Origin: Arthrobacter sp. ok362
GTDB lineage: Bacteria > Actinomycetota > Actinomycetes > Actinomycetales > Micrococcaceae
NCBI RefSeq assembly: GCF_900102785.1
Contig: NZ_FNGC01000010.1
Location: forward strand, 62,001-126,000
Direction: 5' to 3'
Length of the DNA stretch: 64,000 nt
Shown: piece after piece, positions 18,829 to 27,310 of the stretch
Position numbering within the stretch: position 1 is the stretch's first letter
How the letters are laid out: every line of letters starts with the position of its first letter
Notes under the pieces: model-generated
The model's input: only the letters and a program-made list of their open reading frames with translations
Databases searched by the model: none
What the model was told of the DNA's origin: nothing
Made by a program: the position numbers and the translations under genes

Positions 18829-19872
18829 ATGGGAGCAACAGGAGCGATCACTGACGTCGCCGGGATCCGGATAGGCCATGTCCAGAAGTCCGACGACGGC
18901 TGGCTGAGCGGGGTGACGGTGATTCTGCCACCGCCGGGAACGGTGGGTTCGGTGGACGTCCGTGGCGGCGGGCCCGCGACGCATGAGACAGACTCGCTGG
19001 ATCCCACCACGCTGTCCCAGACCGTGGACGCCGTGGTCCTGACCGGAGGGAGCGCGTTTGGCCTCGCGGCCGCGGGCGGGGCCATGCGCTGGTGCGAGGA
19101 GAACGGCCGCGGCTTCCAGGTCCCCGGCGGGCTCGTTCCGATCGTGCCGGCGGCCGCGATCTTCGATCTGGGCCGCGGCGGTGACTTCTCTGCCCGCCCC
19201 GGCGAGGCGATGGGCTACGCGGCTACGGCCGCCGCAGCCGAGCAGCCGGAAGGGCACGACGTCGAGCGCGGCAATGTAGGGGCCGGCACGGGAGCTGCAA
19301 TCGGCCGGGGACAGTTCAAGGGGGGAGTGGGGACAGCGTCCATCACTCTCGAGAACGGGGTGACCGTTGGTGCTATCGCCGTAGTCAACGCGCTGGGGTT
19401 ACCTTTTGGCACATCGCCGCAACGGACGGAACCCGGCAGCGTGCGTCTAAGCGACGAAGGAGCGAGCACGCCGAGGGTTTCGGTCGCTGCGGCGGAAGCC
19501 GCGCCGGATGGCCCAAACGCGTCGGAACCCGCGCAGGGCACAACGGAAGCCCCGCTCAACACCACCCTCGTCGTCGTCGCCACCGATGCCGTCCTGGACA
19601 AGGCAGACTGCAAGCGGACGGCCTCGGCGGCCCATGCCGGATTGGCCCGGGCACTGGCGCCGAGCCACACCCTCGCTGACGGCGACACCGTGTTCGCCCT
19701 GGCGACGGGCGTCGTCGCGCTTGACCGCAGCACCCCGACGGCCCGGCAGATAAGCCTCATTACACTGCAGAGCGCGGCCGCCGACGTCGTCCGGCTTGCC
19801 ATCCTTGACGGGATCTCGCGGGCGGAGGCAGTGACGACGGCAGCCGGGACGCTGGGTGCGTACGGACGCTGA
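18829..19872 (+). CDS. P1 family peptidase (DmpA/L-aminopeptidase-esterase type)
   Basis: 347 aa from the ATG at 18829 (a GTG at 18799 is an alternative). The DmpA/P1 family members are Ntn-hydrolase-like and self-cleave to expose a Ser/Thr nucleophile. Here ITDVAGIRIGHVQ opens the protein, VVLTGGSAFGLAAAGG lies in the middle, GNVGAGTGA follows, and NTTLVVVATDA is the likely cleavage/nucleophile site. A variable Ala/Pro/Glu-rich linker precedes the cleavage site. It sits between map and infA, within the translation cluster. Substrate unknown. Confidence 0.88.
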   Translation: MGATGAITDVAGIRIGHVQKSDDGWLSGVTVILPPPGTVGSVDVRGGGPATHETDSLDPTTLSQTVDAVVLTGGSAFGLAAAGGAMRWCEENGRGFQVPGGLVPIVPAAAIFDLGRGGDFSARPGEAMGYAATAAAAEQPEGHDVERGNVGAGTGAAIGRGQFKGGVGTASITLENGVTVGAIAVVNALGLPFGTSPQRTEPGSVRLSDEGASTPRVSVAAAEAAPDGPNASEPAQGTTEAPLNTTLVVVATDAVLDKADCKRTASAAHAGLARALAPSHTLADGDTVFALATGVVALDRSTPTARQISLITLQSAAADVVRLAILDGISRAEAVTTAAGTLGAYGR

Positions 19873-20060
19873 GTGCGCTACGATAGCTGGATTTAACTCG
19901 GGATTTAACAATCGGGCCGCAATGGCGTAGTGTTGTCTGTTGGTTGTCTGCCCCGTTGTGCCCTTTTGTGGTCGGGTGGCATCAACCAACCAATCAAAAA
20001 CGTCCGCGGTCATGACCGGTGCCAACCGGGAGGCTGCGGCAACAACAGTTAGCGGAGGGT

Positions 20061-20282
20061 ATGGCCAAGAAGGACGGGGTCATTGAGATCGAGGGCGTTG
20101 TGACCGAGGCGCTGCCCAACGCGATGTTTCGCGTTGAGCTCACCAACAAGCACATCGTTCTGGCACACATCTCTGGAAAGATGCGCCAGCACTACATCAG
20201 GATCCTCCCTGAGGACCGCGTAGTGGTGGAGCTGAGCCCTTACGACCTGACACGTGGTCGTATCGTCTACCGCTACAAGTAA
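20061..20282 (+). CDS. infA: Translation initiation factor IF-1
   Basis: 73 aa, standard length; OB-fold protein blocking the A site during initiation. [20 protein letters not shown] start and [13 protein letters not shown] end. RBS AGCGGAGGGT directly before ATG 20061. The 188-bp spacer upstream (19873-20060) probably has the infA promoter. Followed by rpmJ after 69 bp. Confidence 0.98.
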   Translation: MAKKDGVIEIEGVVTEALPNAMFRVELTNKHIVLAHISGKMRQHYIRILPEDRVVVELSPYDLTRGRIVYRYK

Positions 20283-20351
20283 ACACTGGGCGGCCAGAGC
20301 AACAGCCGAGGGCCGGTCCAGCTGACCAACTGCAACACGCAAAGGAACGCC

Positions 20352-20465
20352 ATGAAGGTCAAGCCGAGCGTCAAGCAGATCTGCGAAAAGTGCAAAGTGA
20401 TCCGCCGTAATGGCCGGGTCATGGTGATCTGCGAGAACCCGCGCCACAAGCAGCGTCAGGGCTAA
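20352..20465 (+). CDS. rpmJ: 50S ribosomal protein L36
   Basis: 37 aa: [20 protein letters not shown]... ending [10 protein letters not shown]. Zinc-ribbon form with the C-x2-C pair (CEKC), a further Cys (VICENP) and a His (PRHKQ), so it is the zinc-binding (C+) type. Between infA and rpsM, the usual place. RBS AAAGGAAC. Confidence 0.97.
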   Translation: MKVKPSVKQICEKCKVIRRNGRVMVICENPRHKQRQG

Positions 20466-20639
20466 TTTCCCTAACGGGAAACCCTGGGTTGCTAACCCAC
20501 GCAAGTAAATAAAGGCAGCACAAGCTGAACTGGGACGTATTGAGCCCGGACAGCTAACCCCCGGTCGGAGGCTGGGGCCGCACTGAAAATGCGGGTGTAC
20601 TGCCTACGACCTCCGGTTTATACAAGGAGTACTGCCAAT

Positions 20640-21014
20640 ATGGCTCGTCTCGCTGGCGTAGACATTCCCCGCGAAAAGCGGCTGGAAATTGCGCTTACTT
20701 ACATCTACGGCGTGGGCAAGACCCGTGCACACGAAACCCTGGCTGCTACCGGCATCAGCGCTGACGTTCGGGTCAAGGACCTGACCGACGCGCAGCTGGT
20801 TGAGCTGCGTGACTACATTGAAGGCAACTACAAGGTTGAGGGTGACCTTCGCCGCGAAGTGGCCGCTGATATCCGCCGCAAGGTTGAAATCGGCAGCTAC
20901 GAAGGCCTGCGTCACCGCAAGGGCCTGCCCGTACGCGGTCAGCGTACGAAGACCAACGCTCGTACCCGCAAGGGCCCGAAGCGTACCGTCGCCGGCAAGA
21001 AGAAGGCCCGTTAA
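20640..21014 (+). CDS. rpsM: 30S ribosomal protein S13
   Basis: 124 aa from ATG 20640 ([14 protein letters not shown]). Contains [19 protein letters not shown] and the basic tail [30 protein letters not shown]. Head protein contacting P-site tRNA. The 174-bp leader after rpmJ has good RBS CAAGGAG. Upstream in-frame ATGs lack homology. Confidence 0.98.
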   Translation: MARLAGVDIPREKRLEIALTYIYGVGKTRAHETLAATGISADVRVKDLTDAQLVELRDYIEGNYKVEGDLRREVAADIRRKVEIGSYEGLRHRKGLPVRGQRTKTNARTRKGPKRTVAGKKKAR

Positions 21015-21019
21015 GTCCC

Positions 21020-21074
21020 CATTTGCCCCCTTTGAAATCGCTGGCGCGATTTCAAAGGAAACCGGCAAATGTGG
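21020..21074 (+). other. Two-tier stem-loop between rpsM and rpsK
   Basis: Inner perfect 12-bp stem CTTTGAAATCGC (21030-21041) / GCGATTTCAAAG (21046-21057) with loop TGGC. Outer arm CATTTGCC (21020-21027) / GGCAAATG (21064-21071), extending to CCC/GGG. No U-tract. Likely an mRNA processing or regulatory structure inside the operon. Confidence 0.65.
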
Positions 21075-21119
21075 GAACAAGCGATCGCTTTCCCCCGATA
21101 ACTTTCTGTAGGAGAAAAA

Positions 21120-21521
21120 ATGCCCCCGAAGACTCGTGGCGCGGTTCGCAAGCCGCGTAAGAAGGACAAGAAGAATATCGCGCTGGGCCAGGCGCACATC
21201 AAGAGCACCTTTAACAACACCATTGTGTCCATCACGGACCCGAACGGTGCTGTCATCTCCTGGGCTTCGTCCGGTGAGGTTGGCTTCAAGGGCTCGCGTA
21301 AGTCCACCCCGTTCGCTGCCCAGATGGCCGCCGAAGCCGCCGCAAAGCGTGCACAGGAGCACGGCATGCGCAAGGTTGACGTGTTCGTCAAGGGACCGGG
21401 TTCCGGACGCGAAACCGCCATCCGTTCGCTGCAGGCCGCTGGCCTCGAAGTTGGCTCCATCCAGGACGTCACCCCCAGCGCCCACAACGGCTGCCGTCCG
21501 CCGAAGCGCCGCCGCGTCTAA
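21120..21521 (+). CDS. rpsK: 30S ribosomal protein S11
   Basis: 133 aa; platform protein near the anti-Shine-Dalgarno. [39 protein letters not shown], and end [25 protein letters not shown]. In many bacteria rpsD follows; here it does not. Confidence 0.99.
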   Translation: MPPKTRGAVRKPRKKDKKNIALGQAHIKSTFNNTIVSITDPNGAVISWASSGEVGFKGSRKSTPFAAQMAAEAAAKRAQEHGMRKVDVFVKGPGSGRETAIRSLQAAGLEVGSIQDVTPSAHNGCRPPKRRRV

Positions 21522-21530
21522 GGCTTTCCA

Positions 21531-21578
21531 CCGCCAGGAGCTTGCCCGGACCCTCACCGGTCCGGGCAAGCCCGGCGG
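21531..21578 (+). terminator. Strong hairpin in the rpsK-rpoA gap (where rpsD is usually found)
   Basis: Perfect 13-bp stem GCTTGCCCGGACC (21540-21552) / GGTCCGGGCAAGC (21559-21571), 6-nt loop, with an outer CCGCC/GGCGG pair (21531-21535/21574-21578). No U-tract. A weak promoter-like pair TTTCCA (21600) - 17 bp - TATAGC (21623-21628) follows before rpoA. Confidence 0.65.
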
Positions 21579-21653
21579 CGTTAAGTCTCCAGACCGATCT
21601 TTCCACCACCTGTGTTGCGTCATATAGCGGATGCTCGCCGAAAGGAAACCTAA

Positions 21654-22664
21654 GTGCTCATTGCACAGCGCCCCACCCTCTCCGAAGAGGTCGTCTCCGA
21701 AAACCGCTCCCGGTTCATCATCGAACCGCTGGAGCCGGGCTTTGGTTACACCCTCGGAAACTCCCTCCGCCGTACCCTGCTCTCCTCCATCCCCGGTGCC
21801 TCTGTAACGAGCATCCGGATCGATGGCGTGCTGCACGAGTTCACCACGGTTCCGGGTGTCAAGGAAGATGTCACCGAGATCATCCTGAACATCAAGAACC
21901 TGTCGGTTTCCTCCGAGCACGACGAGCCGGTTGTTGCGTACCTGCGCAAGCAGGGCCCGGGAGTCGTCACCGCCGCGGACATCGCTCCGCCGGCCGGCGT
22001 CGAATTCCACAACCCGGATCTGCACATTGCCACGCTGAACTCGAAGGGCAAGTTCGAACTCGAACTGACCATCGAGCGCGGTCGCGGCTACGTTTCGGCA
22101 GCTCAGAACAAGTCCGGCGACTCCGAGATCGGCCGCATCCCGGTCGACTCGATCTACTCGCCGGTCCTGAAGGTTACTTTCCGCGTGGAAGCTACCCGTG
22201 TTGAGCAGCGCACTGACTTCGACAAGCTCATTGTCGACGTCGAGACCAAGCAGGCAATCGCCCCGCGCGACGCCGTTGCTTCGGCAGGTACCACCTTGGT
22301 GGAACTGTTCGGTCTGGCCCGCGAGCTGAACACCGCAGCTGAAGGTATCGAGATCGGCCCGTCGCCGACGGACGCTGCCCTGGCAGCCGACATGGCTCTG
22401 CCGATCGAGGATCTGGACCTGACGGTCCGTTCCTACAACTGCCTCAAGCGTGAGGGCATCCACACCGTGGGTGAACTCGTTGCCCGCTCCGAGGCTGACC
22501 TCATGGACATCCGCAACTTCGGCGCGAAGTCCATCGATGAGGTCAAGGCCAAGCTGGTCGAACTGGGCCTGTCCCTCAAGGACTCCCCTCCCGGTTTCGA
22601 TCTCGCAGCACGTGCCGCAGCCATCGAAGAGGACGACGCCGCGTTCAGCGACGACGAGCTCTAA
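21654..22664 (+). CDS. rpoA: DNA-directed RNA polymerase subunit alpha
   Basis: 336 aa. N-terminal assembly domain with [20 protein letters not shown] and the C-terminal promoter-contacting domain ([22 protein letters not shown] is split; [15 protein letters not shown]). Acidic tail at the end. GTG start at 21654 with AAAGGAAACC upstream; [11 protein letters not shown] is a typical actinobacterial N-terminus. Confidence 0.99.
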   Translation: MLIAQRPTLSEEVVSENRSRFIIEPLEPGFGYTLGNSLRRTLLSSIPGASVTSIRIDGVLHEFTTVPGVKEDVTEIILNIKNLSVSSEHDEPVVAYLRKQGPGVVTAADIAPPAGVEFHNPDLHIATLNSKGKFELELTIERGRGYVSAAQNKSGDSEIGRIPVDSIYSPVLKVTFRVEATRVEQRTDFDKLIVDVETKQAIAPRDAVASAGTTLVELFGLARELNTAAEGIEIGPSPTDAALAADMALPIEDLDLTVRSYNCLKREGIHTVGELVARSEADLMDIRNFGAKSIDEVKAKLVELGLSLKDSPPGFDLAARAAAIEEDDAAFSDDEL

Positions 22665-22741
22665 CCAACAGATCTTGGCCGGCTGGCTGGATGCACCCTG
22701 GCGTGCGCAGCCTTCTGGCTTCCATATGAGGAGAAACTATT

Positions 22742-23314
22742 ATGCCTACCCCCGCTAAGGGTCCGCGCCTCGGAGGCGGAGCGGCTCACGAGCGTCTTAT
22801 GCTCGCGAACCTGTCCGCTGCGCTGTTCGAGCACAAGCGGATCACCACCACGGTGACCAAGGCCAAGCGCCTGAAGCCGTACGCTGAGCGCCTGGTGACT
22901 TTCGCCAAGCGTGGCGACCTCGCTTCCCGCCGTCGTGTACTCGGCCTGATCAGCAACAAGGGCGTCGTCCACGAGCTGTTCACCGACATTGCACAGGCAG
23001 TGGAGAACCGCGAAGGCGGCTACACCCGTATCACCAAGATCGGCAACCGCAAGGGCGACAACGCTCCCATGGCTGTCATCGAACTGGTTCTCGAGCCGGT
23101 TTCCGCGAAGCAGGCCGTGGTAGCCGAGGCTACCTCAGCTGCCCAGCGCGATGCAGACAAGAAGGACGCCGAGAAGGCCGAAGCAGCTCCGGTTGCCGAG
23201 ACCGAAGAGGCTCCCGAGGCTGATGAGGCCGCTCCTGAAGCTGAAGCTGCTGCAACCGAAGAGGCCCCGGCCGCTGAGGAAGCTGCTGCTGAGTCCGAGA
23301 AGGACGCGAAGTAA
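22742..23314 (+). CDS. rplQ: 50S ribosomal protein L17 with Ala/Glu-rich tail
   Basis: 190 aa versus about 127 in E. coli. Core [42 protein letters not shown] and [21 protein letters not shown]. From about residue 120 a long acidic Ala/Glu/Pro tail ends in SEKDAK. RBS GAGGAG. Last ribosomal gene of the cluster. Confidence 0.98.
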   Translation: MPTPAKGPRLGGGAAHERLMLANLSAALFEHKRITTTVTKAKRLKPYAERLVTFAKRGDLASRRRVLGLISNKGVVHELFTDIAQAVENREGGYTRITKIGNRKGDNAPMAVIELVLEPVSAKQAVVAEATSAAQRDADKKDAEKAEAAPVAETEEAPEADEAAPEAEAAATEEAPAAEEAAAESEKDAK

Positions 23315-23331
23315 TTCGCTAAATCTTTCTT

Positions 23332-23347
23332 ATAGACTTAAGTCTAT
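23332..23347. other. 16-bp perfect palindrome touching the truA start codon
   Basis: ATAGACTTAAGTCTAT is self-complementary; its last two bases are the AT of the truA ATG at 23346. It lies 17 bp past the rplQ stop. Confidence 0.7.
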
Positions 23348-24236
23348 GAACGAGCTCAAACCCGCTGCCCCCGTCTTGGGGGGCGGCGGGTTTTTGCGTA
23401 TCCGGCTTGATGTGGCGTACGACGGCGGCCCGTTCAGCGGGTGGGCCGTGCAGCCGGGCATGCGCACTGTGCAGGGCGTCCTGGAGGAGGCCCTCGCGCT
23501 GCTGATCCGCCGGCCGGTTCGGGTCACCGTGGCAGGCCGGACCGACGCCGGCGTGCACGCCCGCGGACAGGTAGTCCACCTGGACCTCACCGAAGCCGAG
23601 TGGCGCGGCCTGAACCGGGGCGCCGAACTCGATCCCGCCGTTGCCCTGCTCCGCCGTCTCCGCGGCGCCTTGAGCCGGGGCCTGGGCGAGCTCAGCGGGG
23701 CGATCGAGGTGCACCGGGTGAGCATTGCGCCCGAAGGCTTCGATGCCCGGTTCTCCGCCCTCTGGCGCCGCTATGCCTATCGGATCGCCGACGGCCCCGC
23801 GCTGTGGGACCCGCTGGGACGCGCCTCCACTCTGTGGCACAAGGAACCGCTTGATGTCGGGCTCCTCAACGAGGGCGCTTCCTCGTTGCTCGGACTGCAG
23901 GATTTCCGCTCCTACTGCAAGCCCCGCGAGGGCGCCACGACCATCCGTGAACTGCAGCGCTTCGAATTCGCCCGCGGCACCGACGGCGTCATTGTCGCCA
24001 CCGTGCAGGCCGACGCGTTCTGCCACAACATGGTCCGCTCCCTGGTGGGCTCGGCGCTGTACGTGGGGGAGGGCGTAGAGACCCCGGGCTGGCTCTATGA
24101 GCGGCTCCTCGCCCGGCAGCGCGACGCCCGCTCCGTGCTGGCAGCCCCGCACCCGCTGGTGCTCGAGGAAGTGGCCTACCCAACCGACACCGGCATGCTG
24201 GCCCGCGCCGAACTGACCCGGGCCCGGCGCGCCTAA
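23346..24236 (+). CDS. truA: tRNA pseudouridine(38-40) synthase
   Basis: 296 aa from ATG 23346. Makes pseudouridine in the anticodon stem. Catalytic Asp lies in TVAGRTDAGVHARGQVVHLD; also VAYDGGPFSGWAVQPG, and FCHNMVRSLVGSALYVG near the end. The codons for residues 5-17 form an intrinsic terminator, so the first residues look odd for coding sequence. A TTG at 23394 (residue 17) just before RIRLDVAYDG is an alternative start. Follows rplQ, its usual neighbour. Confidence 0.95.
   Translation: MNELKPAAPVLGGGGFLRIRLDVAYDGGPFSGWAVQPGMRTVQGVLEEALALLIRRPVRVTVAGRTDAGVHARGQVVHLDLTEAEWRGLNRGAELDPAVALLRRLRGALSRGLGELSGAIEVHRVSIAPEGFDARFSALWRRYAYRIADGPALWDPLGRASTLWHKEPLDVGLLNEGASSLLGLQDFRSYCKPREGATTIRELQRFEFARGTDGVIVATVQADAFCHNMVRSLVGSALYVGEGVETPGWLYERLLARQRDARSVLAAPHPLVLEEVAYPTDTGMLARAELTRARRA
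23358..23395 (+). terminator. Intrinsic terminator lying inside the first codons of truA
   Basis: AAACCCGCTGCCCCC (23358-23372) pairs with 23379-23393 through 15 bp (one G.U), loop of 6, then TTTTT (23391-23395). By position it should end the rplQ transcript, yet it lies within the truA frame. Confidence 0.85.
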
Positions 24237-24358
24237 GACCGCCGCGGATTCTCCCCACCTTTGCCGGCAGGAACTCCTATGCGCCGGCGATTCGGCGCAA
24301 CACGTCGGCCTGGCCCCCGAAGATGGGGAAACCCCGACGCAACCACTGATATGTGGCA

Positions 24359-25666
24359 CTAGAAGGCGGCCGGGGGCCCGTCGGTGGGAAGCTCGAGTGT
24401 GAAGGTACTTCCGTGGCCCGGACGGGTGCGGCAGGAAATGGACCCGCCGTGCCGTTCCACGATGGCCTTCGTGATGGACAGCCCCAGGCCGGCGCCCGGA
24501 ATGGAGCCGTCCCGGACGGCCGGGCTGCGGAAGAAACGGGTGAAGACCCGCCCGGCGTCGGCAGCGGTCATGCCCATTCCGGTGTCCTCGACGTGGAGGC
24601 GCACCAGGCCGTCGGCCGTGCTGGCGGAAACCCGCACCGAACCGCCGTCGGGTGAGTACTTGATCGCGTTGGAAACGAGGTTGTCCAGGGCCTGGCTGAT
24701 CCGGAGCGGATCCACGTTGGCCCAGAGCGGACCCGGGACGTCCGTTGCGAGGCGGACGCGGGACGCCTGTGCCTGTGCCTGGGCCGAGCCCAGGCTGGCC
24801 TCCACGAGCCCGGCGAGGTCGGTGCGGCGGGGATGGACATGGACTGCGGCGCTGGCGGACATGAGGAGGTCCGAGACCAGGGCCAGCAGCCGCTCCGCGT
24901 TGCGCTGCGCCACTTCGACCCGGCGTACCACCGGACTGTCCAGGCCCTCGATGTCGGCGAGCACCAGGTCCAGGTTGCCGATGATGGATGTCAGCGGCGT
25001 GCGGAATTCGTGGGAGACGGTGGAGACCACGTCGTCCTTCGCCGCGAGGGCATCCACCAGACCGGTGACCTCCGCGAGCAGGACCCCCAGTTCGGCTTCC
25101 TTGGACTTGATCCGCCGCTGCTCGTGCCGCAGGCGCGCCCGCGCGGAACGCATGGCCAGGGAAACCGCCAGCATCATCAGCGGCACCAGCACGGCTTCGG
25201 CCGTGCGGGCTGCAAGCGGTGCCGTGCGGTCCGCCAAGAGCCAGGGCAGGGCGGCCAGCAGGGGCGCCGAGAAGCTCAGTGAAAGGCTCGCGGCCGCGGA
25301 CAGGCTGGACGCCGAAATCCACACCACCGGCAGGACCGAGAGCACACCGGGATCCGGCAGGCCAGCCGAGGTCCCATCCCGGAGCAGGCCGATCGCGACC
25401 AGGTCCAGGATCGGGATGACGAGTGGCGCCAACGGTCCAAAGCGCTGCCAGGGCACCAGGACGCAGGCCGCGAGGAGCGCGGCCTGCAGGGCGAGCGCGA
25501 ACCGGCACAAGGTGCTGTCCGGAAGGCCGGGCCACGCGGCCGGGCCAGCGAGTGCGACGCCAGCCATCATCACGGCCAGCGGCAACTGGCACACGAGGAC
25601 CCGCGCGCGTGGCCCCAGTGCCTTGCCGTATCGATCCGCACCGCGGATCAGCCGCTGTCTAAGCAA
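24359..25666 (-). CDS. Membrane sensor histidine kinase
   Basis: 435 aa. Four to six N-terminal hydrophobic segments (about residues 22-170) with little extracytoplasmic sequence, then a basic coiled segment, then HisKA with the phospho-acceptor in STVSHEFRTPLTSIIGNL (H219). The HATPase_c domain has the N box (LDNLVSNAIKYS), G1 (VEDTGMGM), an F box (FTRFFRS) and G2 (GAGLGLSITKAIVERHGG). All needed motifs are present. It is divergent from the response regulator at 25875 across a 208-bp control region. Together they look like one two-component system next to the pilus loci; the signal is unknown. Confidence 0.95.
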   Translation of the reverse strand: MLRQRLIRGADRYGKALGPRARVLVCQLPLAVMMAGVALAGPAAWPGLPDSTLCRFALALQAALLAACVLVPWQRFGPLAPLVIPILDLVAIGLLRDGTSAGLPDPGVLSVLPVVWISASSLSAAASLSLSFSAPLLAALPWLLADRTAPLAARTAEAVLVPLMMLAVSLAMRSARARLRHEQRRIKSKEAELGVLLAEVTGLVDALAAKDDVVSTVSHEFRTPLTSIIGNLDLVLADIEGLDSPVVRRVEVAQRNAERLLALVSDLLMSASAAVHVHPRRTDLAGLVEASLGSAQAQAQASRVRLATDVPGPLWANVDPLRISQALDNLVSNAIKYSPDGGSVRVSASTADGLVRLHVEDTGMGMTAADAGRVFTRFFRSPAVRDGSIPGAGLGLSITKAIVERHGGSISCRTRPGHGSTFTLELPTDGPPAAF

Positions 25667-25874
25667 AGACGCCCCGCTCCCTTCCCGTTACTCCAGTTTT
25701 ACACGTTGTGTCACGCAAATTTGACATAAAACGAAGATTTGCTGTTTCTGTTACTGAGCCGCCACCCTTTTGCCTTCTACGATGGGTATTCTGACAATGC
25801 CGGTGGGGGCTGGCGAAACCAGTGCTGCCGCCGCATCCGCGAACGGCAGCGTAGCGTGACACATGAGGGGGGCC

Positions 25875-26636
25875 ATGACCGACCTGGGAGTCGCCGTCGT
25901 AGTAGAAGACGACGAAGATGTCCGGAACCTTGTCGAAGCCGTATTGAGCCAGGCAGGCTTCGAAGTTCATTCGGCGGCCGGCGGGCGTGAAGGGGTCGAT
26001 GTCGTCAGGGCGCAGGAGGCGAGCGTGGTCACCCTGGATGTCGGACTCCCCGATATCGACGGTTTCGAGGTGCTGCGCCGGATCCGGCAGTTCAGCGACG
26101 CCTACGTGGTCATGCTGACGGCGCGTACCGACGAACTTGACACGCTGACGGCGTTTCATACCGGAGCTGATGATTTCCTGGCGAAGCCTTTCCGGCCCCG
26201 CGAATTGCGCGCCCGCGTCGGTGCCATGATGCGCCGGCCCCGGCAGGACATCCGGTCCGCGCAGATCACCGGTCCTGAGGCCGTCGCCGCGCCGGCACCG
26301 TCCCAAAGTCCGGTGCTGCACCACAACGGTCTGGACCTGAACCCCGAGACCCGGTCCGTGAGTGTCGACGGGGTGGCGATCAGCCTGACCCGCAGCGAAT
26401 TCGACCTGCTGCAGGCCCTCCTCAGGGGCGGCGGCGCCGTGCGGTCCAAGACCGAACTGGTGCGGGTAGTTCGGGGCGATTACTACCGGGCGGACGCCTA
26501 CATCAGCGAATCCGACGAACGCGCCGTCGAGGTGCATATCGGCAACCTGCGCAGGAAACTCGGCGAGGACCCGGTGCAACCGCGCTGGCTGCAGACCGTC
26601 CGGGGCGTGGGCTACCGGCTTTCGCCGGCGCGGTAG
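25875..26636 (+). CDS. OmpR/PhoB-type response regulator
   Basis: 253 aa from ATG 25875, chosen because GAGGGGGGCC lies just before it; an upstream ATG at 25863 adds four residues. Receiver domain 1-120: acidic pocket EDDED (11-15), phospho-acceptor D55 in TLDVGLPDIDG, Lys104 in FLAKPF. A C-terminal winged-helix DNA-binding domain (SLTRSEFDLLQALLR, VEVHIGNLRRKLGEDP, RGVGYRLSP) follows a Pro/Ala linker. Divergent from the histidine kinase gene and converging on the Hpt-like gene. Confidence 0.96.
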   Translation: MTDLGVAVVVEDDEDVRNLVEAVLSQAGFEVHSAAGGREGVDVVRAQEASVVTLDVGLPDIDGFEVLRRIRQFSDAYVVMLTARTDELDTLTAFHTGADDFLAKPFRPRELRARVGAMMRRPRQDIRSAQITGPEAVAAPAPSQSPVLHHNGLDLNPETRSVSVDGVAISLTRSEFDLLQALLRGGGAVRSKTELVRVVRGDYYRADAYISESDERAVEVHIGNLRRKLGEDPVQPRWLQTVRGVGYRLSPAR

Positions 26637-26698
26637 CCTCCTGCAGGGCCGGCGTGCGGTAACCGGATCGCCTGTTGGGGGCAGCGGTGCCGGCGGCC

Positions 26699-27178
26699 CT
26701 AGCTGTCCCACAGGACATAGCTGAACTGGAGCTCGTCAACGGTTTCCCCGCCGCGCTCGGCAACATCGCGCAGGAGCGCCAGGGCGTGGCCCACGTTGCC
26801 GGCCCTGAGGGCGTTCTCCAGCTCGCCGGCGAGGTGGGCCAGGCGCAGGCCGCCGACCATGGCCGAGGACGTCTTCAGGCTGAGCACCGCGTCCATCGAG
26901 CCAGCGAGATCCCCCCGCTCGAGGGCCGACGCCAGTGTTTGGTAGCGCTTGTCCCACATCCGGGTGTAATCCCTCGCAAATCCCTTCGCCACGGCCGGGC
27001 TGTCGAGCTGGGCACCAAGGTCCTGAAGCGCGGCCGGATCCACTAGCGGGGGCGCCGCCGGGAAGGCCGTGGGCGCACCGGACGCCGTGAAGGCAGGCGC
27101 CGGCAATCCGGGAGAGTTTGTGGGAGCGAGGACAATGCTCGCGTCCCCGTCGTCGGGGAAGGCGCTTGGAAGGGACAT
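26699..27178 (-). CDS. Hpt-like domain protein lacking the phospho-accepting histidine
   Basis: 159 aa. Residues 1-45 are Pro/Ala-rich and likely disordered. From about 50 a four-helix Hpt-like domain is visible: LKTSSAMVGGLRLAHLAGELE matches the family core H-x-L-K-G-S-(A/S)-x3-G in split form, but the His position holds Leu99 and the Gly holds Thr103. It therefore cannot take part in His phosphotransfer as a normal Hpt would. Encoded between the response regulator (convergent) and the first Tad operon (same strand, 133 bp from tadC). A binding or inhibitory role is an inference. Confidence 0.75.
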   Translation of the reverse strand: MSLPSAFPDDGDASIVLAPTNSPGLPAPAFTASGAPTAFPAAPPLVDPAALQDLGAQLDSPAVAKGFARDYTRMWDKRYQTLASALERGDLAGSMDAVLSLKTSSAMVGGLRLAHLAGELENALRAGNVGHALALLRDVAERGGETVDELQFSYVLWDS

Positions 27179-27310
27179 GTGACCACGGTACTTGCTGATA
27201 CAGGCGATGCCTTGGAGCCCGGTCTATCCTGCGGAAACCCTGAGGCTTTCCGCAGGGGAACCAGCCACGGGGGCTATTGCCGGCCATGGACTCGGCTGTG
27301 ACAGCGGCTG

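Noticed and set aside
20604..22463. 619-codon minus-strand frame opposite rpsM-rpsK-rpoA
   Set aside because: Covers three certain genes on the other strand; no ribosome binding site or recognisable domain.
25667..25874. TTGACA in the kinase-regulator spacer as a strong -35
   Set aside because: No acceptable -10 lies 16-19 bp downstream; TACGAT further on lacks a matching -35, so I do not call a promoter.
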